From: Hofstenia miamia
Lineage: Eukaryota > Xenacoelomorpha > Acoela
DNA: 64,000 nt
Reading direction: 5' to 3'
Assembly (NCBI GenBank): GCA_004352715.1
Contig: SCFE01000062.1
Coordinates: 1,900,840 to 1,964,839, forward strand
This document shows positions 21,150-34,210 of the stretch, piece after piece. A model generated the notes under the pieces. That model was not told the origin of the DNA. It searched no databases and saw nothing but the letters and a program-made list of their open reading frames with translations. The position numbers were made by a program, and so were the translations under genes. The first letter of the stretch is position 1, and every line of letters begins with the position of its first letter.

Positions 21150-23975
21150 CATGACTGTTATAGGCATACATTTCATGAGGAATGGAAGCATCTGTGCTCT
21201 GTTGAGGTGGGGAGGGGAGGGGAACGTTGCCCCAGTTCCCCATCTAGGTGCGCCTCTGTTGTTAGTATCTTATACTAAGAAAATCAAAATATGTTCCAGA
21301 TTCGTGCTTTGGCAAAACGTTACCACATTAGAATCCGCGATTGAAGTCTGCCACGATACATTTAAATTGCTTAGAACGTTGACTTAACTCAAGTGTTTGA
21401 TCTTTTTATGTTTTTTATCTAGGCCCTTCTTTAAATGTGAAAATAGTTGCATGATTAAATTACTAATTTTGTAGTAAATATCCCTAAAGTTATTTGTCTT
21501 CTGCTACTATATAAATGCCTTCTCTTAAAGTAGAAAATGTGTTATTAAAAATAACAACTACAAACTAGGCCAATGAAATCGAAGCCTTCAGTTAACATTT
21601 TCTGACATTATTTTCGTCTATTTTTTGCAATCACTATTTATAATAGGTTCAACATTATTTTCGTCTATTTTTTGCAATCACTATTTATAATAGGTTCGCG
21701 TTAATTGGATAAATTTATAGTTTATGTTTTTGAAGAATTGATGTTTTTCTCAAATATGGTTCCATTGTATAATTGAAACTATATTACAGAAAATATTAAT
21801 GAAAACTAGAATATTGTGTAAATAATTTTCCATACAAGCCTAGCCAACGTTTGAAAAGCTAACAGGGTTTACTAAATGTTAAATTATGACAAATTATATT
21901 TTAAATGAATTACCATGTACCACGATATAAAGTGTATTTTATTAACATTTGCGTAAAGACAGTACGAACTATTCGCTACAATACAGAGCATCAATATAAT
22001 AATCTTTGAATTATCTCTCTAAGCTTCTGGATTTGATTGAAAAATACTTCTTAGGCATTCACCTAAGGATCTTTTTTGAACTTGGCCAAGCTATTCAAAT
22101 GTATGAACTCTTCAAATGTGTTCTTATGAACACTAAGTTCCATATTCGAATGGAATGACATCAGGACGGTTGATAATGCACAATCTTAAAGCTGTCCAAA
22201 CACTATCCCTAGCCATATTAGCTAGAGAGTGCTGAATGAAAGTATTCAGTCTTTTCACAAAGGACATATTTATAATGACATTATAATTTACTAATTATTG
22301 GTATAAGACATAGGGGATAGCCTGTCTTAATAAATGGCTTTATATGCTTTTAATAAAGCTGTAATTTTTCAGGCTATTACAATCGAAATGAACATTTGCC
22401 AATGAACTGCTTGCGTCAAGTTTTGAATAAATATTCAAAAAATACTAATTACTATTATAATATAAACGTTTTTGGAATAAACACCAGTTTCCGCAGACAA
22501 TGCTTCTCACCTTGAAAGTGCATAAACCTCCAAGTCTAATACAATTGGTTAATATGTATTTACTAGCTAATGTTCTCTGAAAGTATGCATGAAATATTTG
22601 AGTAGATGTTAGAGGATCTGCATAACAGTAAAATTCACTAAAATTAGCAACAAGAGTTATATTTATTCTATAAGTAGGAAGATTTTTTCAAGTCAAAATA
22701 TCATTGAAATTACAGTTCATGGGCATTTTTGCAATACGGTAATTGAGACATAGTTTCCTCAAGACGTAGTTTCCTCAAACAGTGCTTTTTGAAAGATATC
22801 TTAATGTCGAAAAATCTCGTTACATCAAGTTTATCCTTTGTAAACAATGTTATTAAAGACAAATTCCAATTTAATATTAACTACTTTTCTGAGATGTCGA
22901 AGTCATAATCGTTAGTAAATTCCTTGTTCTTTGTTTGAAATAGCAGTTTCTTGCAGTGGCGACTCCAAATATTTTGAAATGTTTCAATTTTAAATTGATT
23001 TCTATGGCCTTTAAACACAAGTGAAATATTCAAAGTATAATTTCTATGCCAAAATTCCATACAAAGTATACTTAAATGCTATTTGTAACTAACAATTAGT
23101 TTTTTCCATGCACACTGCTGTTCTGGGATTTCAAAAATTATAAATTTTAGGCAAGATTAAGATGAGTGCAGTTGGCATCCCATTGTATTTGGGTTAGGAT
23201 TAAGGTACTTCCTGAAGGCTTCAAAACAAATATAAGCTAAATCTTCATTGTAATGTTTCAGGAACAAATTGAAAAAAATATTCCTCGAAATGTCATTGAG
23301 TGTTAGAAATGTCACCTCCTAAATGAAAAAGTTAAGATATTTATTTCTGATAGCCTAACTCTATAATTGCCTCTTGTGTGAATGTAATTATACTCATATC
23401 AAAAAAAGCGAAAATTTTTTGTTTCAAAATTGTGTGTTTTTATCACTTTTACTTTAATTTGCCTAATGTTAATACAATAGAGCTTGATTCCTGCAGAACT
23501 CAACGTGAAAATATAATTTTTGTTATACATTTTTAATAATAGCACGTGTTGAGGTTTAGAAATCTAAAGAAACTACCTATTGGATATTTTCACAATATGC
23601 ATGACAGAGATTAGAATAGAGGTATTTGGAAAGTTTGATAAAAATTAGCAGCTACATAATATCTAAAATCGTACTAGCTATAGAAATTGAACAGTAAAAA
23701 ATAAAGTAAGAAGTCGACAAATTAGATAACTGCTAAGTACTAATTCCTAGCTAAGAGATTCCACAATATTGCACTACTCATAAGTTTTTATTAGCCTTTT
23801 GTAACATTCTGCTTGAAAATATTAATTGATTTAGAACTCCTGGAACAAACCATGGCTGTGACCCATATATAAAAGTGTTTTTGCTTCCTGACGATAGACG
23901 TTTCATGACAACTCGAATGAAGAAAAAAACCACGAATCCAGTATTTGACGAACAATTCTGCTTCATTGTAAGTTC
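21097..23975 (+). repeat. 2.8-kb tandem duplication, copy B
   Basis: Second copy of 18275-21095, slightly longer because of small insertions. After its end the sequence runs on uniquely into the intron leading to the exon at 26548. Copy B is therefore the one continuous with downstream sequence, and copy A the one continuous with upstream sequence, as expected when two contigs with overlapping ends are placed in series. Confidence 0.95.
23835..23967 (+). CDS. synaptotagmin C2A exon, copy B
   Basis: Same bases, splice sites and translation as 20955-21087 (loop 1 GCDPYIKV through NPVFDEQFCFI). In the C2A-C2B reading it can replace copy A: its phase-0 exit joins the exon at 26548 to read FCFI-VSQQDIS. 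Because the two copies are identical, there is no sign of the divergence expected for true mutually exclusive exons. Confidence 0.8.
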
Positions 23976-26453
23976 TTCTGCAATTTGCATTTAAAATGCA
24001 TGAAGTGAAACATATTTTCGCAAAATGTAATTCTATGGAACTTAATTTAAAAAAATTTTCTACTAGGCATAGGGTTTGTGCTTGTGAGTTGAATTGAACT
24101 AGAGCATTTCACTATACATGTAGGTGATGAAAATTGCTTACACAATTTGTTCATATTGTATTTGTGGTACTCGGTAACTCACAGTAATCAAATTAACTGG
24201 TGTTTAATTGATTGAAACTTTAGTACATAGCGAGGGCAGAAAAACACAATTGTCTATATGAAATGAGATTGAAGTTTCGACTTTACACTAAGAATGGTTT
24301 CTTAGACATATTTTCAATTGCATGTAGAGTAAAAACTATTCAAGTTATCACGTAGACATTTGTAGCATACAAAGATGCACTTAATTCATTTTGGCCAAAA
24401 CTGCACTTAAACATTTGTGGCTTGCACTCCTCGATATATACCGGTTAATTATAAAAATTATAATAATAAAATGCTTCAATTCTTGTAAAATATACATTAT
24501 TGAGTACAATAAAAGAGGTATTTGCTTCTTTGTACATTTTTAGAGATGTGTAGGTATGTCACCATGTACAAAGAATCTACGTGCAGTTGGTATGCATGCA
24601 TGCATTTTTCCTAAGAAGTAAATTTTTTGTTGAGAAGTAAAAAAATTTTCTATTGCGTGTGAGCAGGTAGTGCTTACTAGTTACCAATAGCATATAGTAA
24701 CGTACATACACGTATTCTGCTTCACTAACATTAAATAAATGTTTATATGATTCGAGTTTACAGAAAGTTAAAAGAAATGTGGCCTGATCAATTCAATTAA
24801 AAAGAACCAATAAAATTGCAATATATAAAATTACGTAATGAATCATTGCGCATTGCCAATTAATTTTAGTTTTCCAGTACAATTAGAAGTAAGCGTAACA
24901 TTATTGATTGAATTTGTCACTTTCGTCATCCTTATCCATAATTAAATTTATTTTAAGTAAATTGACAAGATTTTCTACTCCCTTTGAAGGAATTTTCTCA
25001 AGGAAGGAAAATTTCATTGCTTTCTTTTCCCACTAAAAGTCATACAGTTGATGAAACTTCGTTTCAATTCTATGTAGAGCCATCATAATTATCTTTAACT
25101 CAAATGAGTTAAAATTAAATGTATTGGAATTTAAATAGGAAACCAACAGATATTGCTCAGAGAAATACAGGAAAAAAAGTAAAACTCTATGCAAAAATGT
25201 TGTATATTCTTACTTTACAAATTCGAGTTTATTCCTAAAAGACTTTCGAATGTATACTAATAATATTTTGGAACAAAATTTTCAAGCAGTAACTCTAAAG
25301 TATTTGGCTGCCAAACTGAAACATTCTCCACATATCACAATAAATATATCCACAAGCACAGTACAATGACATCTTGATGCAGCCATTTAAGAAAAGCATT
25401 TACTGAATCCATTCTAAGGCTTACATCAGATCCAAAAGTTATTTATTAGCAGGATGAGAAGTATCTAAATATGTTTCAATAAGGCTTGAGGAAATGTCAA
25501 TTTGAGACCAGCCCTGCAGAATAACCAAATTCTAAGGGCGAAATGTACACTGTGCCTTTACCACAGATTGAAATTTGTTGGTCCTCTAGCAAAGACCAAT
25601 GAACTCTAAAGGCCAATTATGCGTTATACGTTGAATCAAGAGAAAGGTATTTTTGAAGATTTAGCCAGGTATGCGATGACGCTATTTATGTAATTCGTTT
25701 TTCAACATGTACCAAGGCAATACGCAAGATTTTTATCTGAAGATGATTTACAGTGCTGAAATTAAAGTAAGCATTGTATTAGATTAAAGTTTGTTTTGTT
25801 TCTTAGTTTCATTTTTAATAAAGTAATTGCTTTTTATATATTTTAAACTAAATGCCGTACGTTTTCATTTGAATGTGTTAAATTATAATTTGAATAGCTT
25901 ATATTTTAAATTGATTGCGCTAAGTTTTAAATTTAATGCAGTAATTTGAATGCGTTAGTTTTTAAATTGAACGGTAGAAGTGTAGTTTTATAGAAGCTAA
26001 CTTTTACAAAAAGCTACAGTATTATTGTTTTTAATATAGTAAAACTGTTAGTAAAATTGTAAAATCTCTGCTACTAGTTACATAGTTCCAGCCCATTGGA
26101 GTAGATGGCCTCACGAAAATCTAGGTAATGATCAACAAATTTTAATAAATTGGTACTAATTAAGGATAAAATACAGCCTGTGTCGTAGCACAGCATGGCT
26201 TTGGTTATAGTGCAACAATCGTACCACATTTAATGGATTCACTTAGAATTGATAAAATATGTTTTGATCTTGTAGAACGTTAAAGTAGCACCAAGAATTG
26301 AGAACGAGTTCATGTCAAAACGTGTATATGCAATTAGTATACCTGAATGCAGCTAAGTAAGGCCAAGTCGCACCTAAACATGCCTAATTAAATTATACCA
26401 TTTTGTTGAAAGATGCTTTCAGATATATGTACATCTACAACTTATATGCAGAC

Positions 26454-26455
<2 letters not shown>
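23976..26455. other. synaptotagmin intron, no gene recognised
   Basis: AT-rich intronic sequence. No domain, structured RNA or transposon protein was recognised. TGCATGCATGCA occurs at 24592-24603. Confidence 0.6.

Positions 26456-26489
<34 letters not shown>
26456..26489. repeat. (TA)n microsatellite
   Basis: TA array ending 58 bp upstream of a C2A exon. Confidence 0.95.
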
Positions 26490-26491
<2 letters not shown>

Positions 26492-26547
26492 TATCTATCA
26501 AACAGCTTTGCAAATATTCCGTATAATGTTGTTTTTTCATTATTTAG

Positions 26548-26718
26548 GTTTCGCAACAAGATATTTCAAAGCGGGTGATTAAAATTTGCGTCTTCGATAT
26601 TGATAGAAACAAAAAGCACAATCTTATCGGTTTTACGACAATGGCCCTTAAACAAATGGATCTGTCAAAACGGAAAGTGCACTGGCGAGATATTAGTAAA
26701 GAAATTGAAGAAGAGAAG
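26548..26718 (+). CDS. synaptotagmin exon: end of C2A
   Basis: Acceptor TTTTTTCATTATTTAG ends at 26547 and donor GTAAAA begins at 26719. Phase 0 to 0, 57 codons. The exon carries calcium-binding loop 3 as ICVFDIDRNKKHNLIGF. In calcium-binding synaptotagmins this loop has three Asp in DxD plus a later D before xIG; here DID is kept and the third is Asn. It continues with the last strands (VHWRDIS, equivalent to the EWRDL end of C2A) and an acidic KEIEEEK linker into C2B. C2A therefore retains some, but not all, calcium ligands. The predicted reading across both introns is in frame. Confidence 0.92.
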
Positions 26719-27201
26719 GTAAAAACCAATTAGTACATTGAATTTATTTTTTCTAAAAATTTGTTATTTGGTATGACTGTGCCTTGCAGTACCGTGGACC
26801 ACCGCTTAGTCTTTTACTATATTCAAAATATGAAACCTAGTAATGAATTTTGTTAAAGTTAGTTACTCAAGAACTTTTCCATGACTTTTATGTTTTTTTT
26901 ATCTATTAATGAAATTAGTGCTTTCTACAATATATAGAAAAAGTGTACAAATGCCACTATTAAGTACTAACTGAATTGTTTCTATTTCTTTGTTGCAGAG
27001 GTAAAGATAGTGATATGTCTTGGTTACTATAATAGTTCATTTTAGCTTCGAAAAGTATTTTCTATTGATAGTTAAATAAGTTCTTAGTCATTAATTTTAG
27101 ATTAATAATAGAAGAATGATGTACTTAGTTATTTGTATTTATTGAAGTAATTCATTGACTGGTAAGATAATTCTTTGTTCGAGCATTCTTGATAAAATTT
27201 G
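26719..27201. other. synaptotagmin intron, no gene recognised
   Basis: AT-rich intronic sequence between the C2A exon and a LINE fragment; no feature seen. Confidence 0.6.
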
Positions 27202-27922
27202 TCACTTTCGTTTTAAACAATTGAAACTTTTTTCACATCGAGTATCTTTATCCAATTTATTCCATAATTTTACTGCAAAATTTATGAATGAATTCTTCAT
27301 AATTTTGCTTTTAAATTTCTTGCATTGATATGTACCACGTATAATATTATATTTTAGGGAGATGTTATCTTTCATTTTATAAAATATTTCCAAGATCTTT
27401 TGTTGCATGATATCATCTGGATATAATAACATATAATCTTTTGCCAATTTTCTTTTAATTCGTTTATTATTGCTATTGATAATTTTGTTCATCCAATTGA
27501 AAATCTTACTTAGTTTTCTTTTAGAATTTTCACATAGATTTGTTAGCAAGTAACAAGAATACGTATATTTTGATACAACCATTGACATAAATAACATTGT
27601 GATCAATTTTCTTGGTAATAAATCTGTTATTTTTTTAATTAATTTGTTGGTACCAGCCATTTTTTGAATTAAAGAATTTATATGGTCTTTGAACTTTAGT
27701 TGATTGTCAATTAACACTTCTAAATATTTTATTCTTGGTTGCTCCATTATTCCATTATTTCTTTGTTGTTAAGATACAATTTTGTCTTTGTTTCGCTTTT
27801 TGTTAAGTTATTCATCTGCATAAAAGTAGTTTTTTCAATATTTAGAGATATCATGTTTTTGTTATAGTAGTCATGTATGAGATATAAATTGGATTGTAGT
27901 TCATCGATATTTGTTGTATAGG

Positions 27923-27924
<2 letters not shown>
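27202..27924 (-). mobile_element. non-LTR retrotransposon fragment, end of reverse transcriptase
   Basis: The minus-strand frame 27747-27202 (181 codons) has KYLEVLIDNQLKFKDHINSL, the classic YLGVxxDxxLxFxxHI motif after RT motif E, and ends with FINFAVKLWNKLD, typical of the region where LINE ORF2 products finish. Just upstream, one frame away, lies DELQSNLYLIHDYY with SLNIEKT, the palm segment that follows the YADD motif. The YADD itself would lie where a TA array now begins, so the element is broken there. It sits antisense in the intron between the C2A and C2B exons. Lys/Ile/Asn-rich coding matches the AT-rich genome. Inactive 5'-truncated copy with at least one frameshift. Confidence 0.8.

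Positions 27925-27958
<34 letters not shown>
27923..27958. repeat. (TA)n microsatellite
   Basis: TA array that cuts off the 5' side of the LINE fragment. Confidence 0.95.
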
Positions 27959-27962
<4 letters not shown>

Positions 27963-29621
27963 ATGCTGCTGTTCTTAAGATATAGTTCACACTTATTGAT
28001 GACTATTACATATTTGAGTAATTAGATTCAAATAAATTTTGTAATATTGGATTTAGCTGACGTTTCTTAATTGTAATCTGGATTTCCTGAAAGCGCATAA
28101 AGAATTGTAGGCAGAAGCTTCAAGCGAAATATTTTTTAATAATTTAGAAATAACGACATCATTGAAATTCATCATGAATCAAAAAATTATTTTTTAGCTA
28201 AATTACTTTAAGCTTTCTGTACTGTAAATTTTAGCCTCACTGGTAATAGCCATAATACAAAATTTTTAATAAGTATTTTAAACAAGGACATAGTCGGTTT
28301 CTTGCAAAATTGAATACCTGACAATTGGAATGCGGCATTTCTCAATAAGAGGAAAAATGATGCGTCCTCACAGCCAATTAAAATGTCAAAGTGTCTGTTT
28401 CTAAAGTCATTGCTATATTTGTATTTAGCGGAACACACAAAGTAGAGAGAACAAGGTCGTAAACCAGATAACAATACCTTTGAATCTAAAAATAAATTAG
28501 AATTCAATATAATATGACCACAAATTTGTCTAAACAAATTATTCCATTTTCGAATTTAATGTGGTTTTGATAACAATTTTTGTTAATAATGTCTATATTT
28601 TAAATTTCAAACGCTTTGCCCTTGAGTTTGGTAAATGACACTCATATTTTAATTTCATACGTCTTAATTTAGGTTAGGACAACTATAACCGAGGATGGAA
28701 TAACAATGAATCTTTACTTCCGATGTTACATTTTATTAATTAGGAAAAATGCAAATATACGAAATTTCATTTCTCTGAAAGTACAAATTTTTCCATTTTT
28801 AAAACTTTTCAAATGGCAAATATTTCTGATCAACAGAAAGTTACATTGTGACTTTTTAGATAAGGTTAAGTCATATTTAAATTAGGTAAGATATCGCACT
28901 ATAATCACTCTCTTCCAACGCATTAGAATCTTCAAGAAGCTTGCTTAATTTTAAGAAAAATCTAAAGGCAAATCGCTTTAGCGTTTATTTTTAAACATAC
29001 TTTTAAGTTTTTTATTTGTATCTTTTTCGAACGAGCAATATTCGCTGATAAGAATGAAATTGTTGCTAATAATAATAGTTTATAAACATCATCGACTACT
29101 TCTGAATTTTCATGGCGCCGTTAGATACACTTTTTTTTGCAATTAAAGTGCTTCCCAATACAAGATGTTTTATACCAAAGCTGAATATTTTTTATTATTA
29201 TCAATTAAACTGAATGTTTTATTCCTGTAAAGTGTGAAAGTTGGCCTCGAGTTCATTATTTGCGAGTGTGATGCTTCTCAAATTGTCAATCAATATCATG
29301 GAGTTTCACAAAAACGTCTTTAATGTTTTTTTCATAATTTTATTTAGAAATTCTTCCAAATTCTTTTAGTTAAGTATTTATATAGTAAGCTTAAATTAAA
29401 AGGTAGTTAATATTTGGCAATATCTCGGTCCTCGAACGAGAAATTTTTTTCCTAGTTTGAACATTTTGATCGTCTCTGTTACCAAACGATGTCAAGTGTG
29501 GACGTGCTGAGTTTTGCTGGAATTTTTATATTGGCTTTTGGAAATGTTTAGCTCCTAATAATGCATACAACTATTGAATTTAAGAAAAAAATAATGTAAA
29601 AACGTTGAAAACGGTAAGCAT
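27959..29621. other. synaptotagmin intron, no gene recognised
   Basis: AT-rich. A minus-strand open stretch at 28208-28537 shows no recognisable motif. Confidence 0.6.
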
Positions 29622-31710
29622 CCAGGTTGTTGTAACGGATTAAAACGATTTACATTACAGTATATTTGTAATGGGAAAAGTAGTTTCGGTATTCGAACAA
29701 ATCGCTTTTCGAACAGGGTTTTGGAACGTATTACAAGAACCGAGGTTTTACTGCATATTCCACTTTTCATTAAGCTCTAAAATAATGGTTGCAACGTGTT
29801 TAATCATATTTGTTCGTTGAGCTGAAATAATATCCTTGTCGCGTAATTTAGCAAACAATCCAAAAACTTCTAATTGATCACTTTAAAGCAAAAATGTGTA
29901 AGCAGTTGAATTAACCTCTGTTTATTCAAGGCCGCCATGATAGTAAATCCTTGCAATTCAGATGGTCATAACAATTTTGAGTAAGAGCCTTTACGATAGT
30001 GCAAAAATGTTCACTCAGAAGCACTATGGCAAATGTATAATTCAAACATTAAAAATTTTATAGCTCATGTTCTAATGTAAAGATCATACTGACATATACT
30101 ATAGTTTATTCACTTTTCTTGATAATTCCATGATATGATCATTTCACTTTAATTTTTGACGTTTATTAAGTGACATAATCTTGGTTGTCATCTAAGCAAG
30201 GTCTTTGATACTGATGAACCGTTATTTTTCCAAGAAAGTAGATATAATATCTAAGGCGTTCGAGATGAGCATTGAAGGCTAAGTTGGGATTAGTAACAAC
30301 TTTTAAAACCTTTTTATTAATAAAAATAACAAACTGCATAATACATACCCATGCATATGCTAGAGTTGAAATTATATTCATGCTTTTAAAATAATTTGAT
30401 TTACTGATGGTAAGCAATGATTATTGTATCCTACAACTAAAATTTAAAGACATAGGATCCCATTTTGTTTCTTTTCTGATAGACATTTCTTCAGTTGACT
30501 ATTTCCAGTTGCTGAGCGCTCAACTTATTTATAATGAAACTTTATTAGAATTGATAGTACATGAATTACATTAACGTATTACAAATTACTGCCCTTTCCT
30601 CATCAATTTATATACACGTATATGGGTGTCATCTACTTATACTTTTCATTGAATACTGCATCAATTACTCCCTATATTAGTGGCATCGATCTTACTTTTT
30701 TCCCACAAATTCTTCATTTCAACATTTTGTATTTGACGTATTTCACCCTTGGTTGCTTTCTACATTTCTGTACTTTGCAATTCCTATGCAGTAAAATAAT
30801 AGACACCAGAATATTTTCATTTCAAAATTACGCATAATACATTGCGAAATATAAGCGGCTTAAGCAATAAAAAAGAAAGGAAAGTAATAAGTTTTCAGGA
30901 AGACTATTTGTATGTTAATAAGAGGTACAAAAATTCAGGTCTTCGAAGTTCGAAAAACAAAGTAGAATCATTATTTAAAAAGCAGAAAAGTAAGTTTTGC
31001 AGAAATACAAAACTTAAGCATAAAAGTAGGAATAAATTCATTCATGATGATAGCAATATAAAATAGACTAATTAGCTGTTAAAATGTTTATGTTTCTGTT
31101 TTGCTTAATATAAAAATAATTTGTAGAAACCTAGTGTATAATATAAGAACATTAAGTGCAACTATAATTTCGTGTTTGTATTAATGAATAGCAGCAAATA
31201 ATGGCATGCAATCATCTAAATTGTTTATATTTTTTAATACAATGCCTTTGTGAATCGCATTAGCTGCCATAAGTTTCCGGTTTCATCTTTTATTGTAAAA
31301 TTTGACATTTTTAATTCGAAATTCTAATTTATGCTATTCTCAACAATACTGTCAGGAAATTTCAACTGTGCTAGACACATGAATGTCTTTTATGATTGAT
31401 TTGGTTTGTATTGACAACATGCTCCGAATATCATAGATATTTTATAATTATAGGTCATTTTTTTCTAAGAAAGGAACTTGAAGTTTAATAAACTTTGAAT
31501 GAACTTGCAACATTTGAGTTCAAATCAGATTCGGGTTCAGTTTTTCAAAACTAAATCTGTTGTTTAAAGTCGAAAAATACAGATTTTTACAGAAGTATAA
31601 AAAGATATAGTAATGCTGTATTTTGTGGTGATCATTAATCATTTTAGCGTGCATCATCACAAAGAGGTTTCAATTTTTGGCAATAGACTGTTTTTGGAAG
31701 AGTTTTTTTT
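29622..31710 (+). repeat. 2.09-kb duplication, copy A
   Basis: Identical by eye to 31712-33800, same length (2,089 bp), with a single N at 31711 between them. Begins CCAGGTTGTTGTAACGG and ends in a T run. No divergence between copies was noticed, which points to an assembly join of overlapping contigs rather than biology. It lies inside the C2A-C2B intron and holds no recognised exon; an open Lys-rich stretch (30842-31066) is present in both copies. Confidence 0.95.
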
Positions 31711-31711
31711 N

Positions 31712-33800
31712 CCAGGTTGTTGTAACGGATTAAAACGATTTACATTACAGTATATTTGTAATGGGAAAAGTAGTTTCGGTATTCGAACAAATCGCTTTTC
31801 GAACAGGGTTTTGGAACGTATTACAAGAACCGAGGTTTTACTGCATATTCCACTTTTCATTAAGCTCTAAAATAATGGTTGCAACGTGTTTAATCATATT
31901 TGTTCGTTGAGCTGAAATAATATCCTTGTCGCGTAATTTAGCAAACAATCCAAAAACTTCTAATTGATCACTTTAAAGCAAAAATGTGTAAGCAGTTGAA
32001 TTAACCTCTGTTTATTCAAGGCCGCCATGATAGTAAATCCTTGCAATTCAGATGGTCATAACAATTTTGAGTAAGAGCCTTTACGATAGTGCAAAAATGT
32101 TCACTCAGAAGCACTATGGCAAATGTATAATTCAAACATTAAAAATTTTATAGCTCATGTTCTAATGTAAAGATCATACTGACATATACTATAGTTTATT
32201 CACTTTTCTTGATAATTCCATGATATGATCATTTCACTTTAATTTTTGACGTTTATTAAGTGACATAATCTTGGTTGTCATCTAAGCAAGGTCTTTGATA
32301 CTGATGAACCGTTATTTTTCCAAGAAAGTAGATATAATATCTAAGGCGTTCGAGATGAGCATTGAAGGCTAAGTTGGGATTAGTAACAACTTTTAAAACC
32401 TTTTTATTAATAAAAATAACAAACTGCATAATACATACCCATGCATATGCTAGAGTTGAAATTATATTCATGCTTTTAAAATAATTTGATTTACTGATGG
32501 TAAGCAATGATTATTGTATCCTACAACTAAAATTTAAAGACATAGGATCCCATTTTGTTTCTTTTCTGATAGACATTTCTTCAGTTGACTATTTCCAGTT
32601 GCTGAGCGCTCAACTTATTTATAATGAAACTTTATTAGAATTGATAGTACATGAATTACATTAACGTATTACAAATTACTGCCCTTTCCTCATCAATTTA
32701 TATACACGTATATGGGTGTCATCTACTTATACTTTTCATTGAATACTGCATCAATTACTCCCTATATTAGTGGCATCGATCTTACTTTTTTCCCACAAAT
32801 TCTTCATTTCAACATTTTGTATTTGACGTATTTCACCCTTGGTTGCTTTCTACATTTCTGTACTTTGCAATTCCTATGCAGTAAAATAATAGACACCAGA
32901 ATATTTTCATTTCAAAATTACGCATAATACATTGCGAAATATAAGCGGCTTAAGCAATAAAAAAGAAAGGAAAGTAATAAGTTTTCAGGAAGACTATTTG
33001 TATGTTAATAAGAGGTACAAAAATTCAGGTCTTCGAAGTTCGAAAAACAAAGTAGAATCATTATTTAAAAAGCAGAAAAGTAAGTTTTGCAGAAATACAA
33101 AACTTAAGCATAAAAGTAGGAATAAATTCATTCATGATGATAGCAATATAAAATAGACTAATTAGCTGTTAAAATGTTTATGTTTCTGTTTTGCTTAATA
33201 TAAAAATAATTTGTAGAAACCTAGTGTATAATATAAGAACATTAAGTGCAACTATAATTTCGTGTTTGTATTAATGAATAGCAGCAAATAATGGCATGCA
33301 ATCATCTAAATTGTTTATATTTTTTAATACAATGCCTTTGTGAATCGCATTAGCTGCCATAAGTTTCCGGTTTCATCTTTTATTGTAAAATTTGACATTT
33401 TTAATTCGAAATTCTAATTTATGCTATTCTCAACAATACTGTCAGGAAATTTCAACTGTGCTAGACACATGAATGTCTTTTATGATTGATTTGGTTTGTA
33501 TTGACAACATGCTCCGAATATCATAGATATTTTATAATTATAGGTCATTTTTTTCTAAGAAAGGAACTTGAAGTTTAATAAACTTTGAATGAACTTGCAA
33601 CATTTGAGTTCAAATCAGATTCGGGTTCAGTTTTTCAAAACTAAATCTGTTGTTTAAAGTCGAAAAATACAGATTTTTACAGAAGTATAAAAAGATATAG
33701 TAATGCTGTATTTTGTGGTGATCATTAATCATTTTAGCGTGCATCATCACAAAGAGGTTTCAATTTTTGGCAATAGACTGTTTTTGGAAGAGTTTTTTTT
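31712..33800 (+). repeat. 2.09-kb duplication, copy B
   Basis: Exact-looking repeat of 29622-31710 at an offset of 2,090. After 33800 the sequence continues uniquely to the next synaptotagmin exon. Confidence 0.95.
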
Positions 33801-34080
33801 TCATTTTAACACCTGATAATTTTAGAAATTCCGTTTGAAAAAAAATATTAGAAAAATGTCACTTTTGTAAAATCTCATTTAGAAGCATTTTCACTTAGTA
33901 TATTTTATCCTTTTATGTTTCGGATTGACTTTAACTATCAAATCTAGATTGTTGTTTGTCAGATTAATTTAAAACGAAAACGGCTTGCCTAAATATCACA
34001 AATGATTAAGTTTTATTCCTGTTGAATTGAATCTGTCTAAAATTAGTTCATCTACTGCATCTGTCTAAAATGATACTTAG

Positions 34081-34210
34081 TGCGTGGTCACTGCAGCAGA
34101 ACTTCAAGTAGCTTTATGCCACCATGAGCAGCTTCAAAGACTTGGTGTTACAATAATGGATGCCAAAAATGTAAGAAGTTCTTCAGATGAATCAAACAAC
34201 GATATGATTG
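34081..34210 (+). CDS. synaptotagmin exon: start of C2B
   Basis: The exon encodes ELQVALCHHEQLQRLGVTIM then DAKNVRSSSDESNNDMI: the first two C2B strands and loop 1. The acceptor giving the required phase 0 is ATACTTAG|TGC at 34080; a better-looking CACTGCAG follows 16 bp later but would break the frame unless another exon exists. The donor is ATTG|GTAAAA at 34211, phase 1 out. An internal GTAAGA at 34171 looks like a strong donor but gives the wrong phase for the next exon. C2B normally has Asp in loop 1 just before DPYxKI; here the corresponding region is a Ser/Asn-rich stretch. In this family C2B binds SNAREs and acidic lipids. Confidence 0.88.

Noticed and set aside
24592-24603. TGCATGCATGCA as a regulatory palindrome
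   Set aside because: Short self-complementary repeat with no supporting context.
30842-31066. Lys/Arg-rich 74-codon frame, repeated at 32932-33156
   Set aside because: Low-complexity composition expected in AT-rich DNA; its two copies come from the assembly duplication, not conservation.
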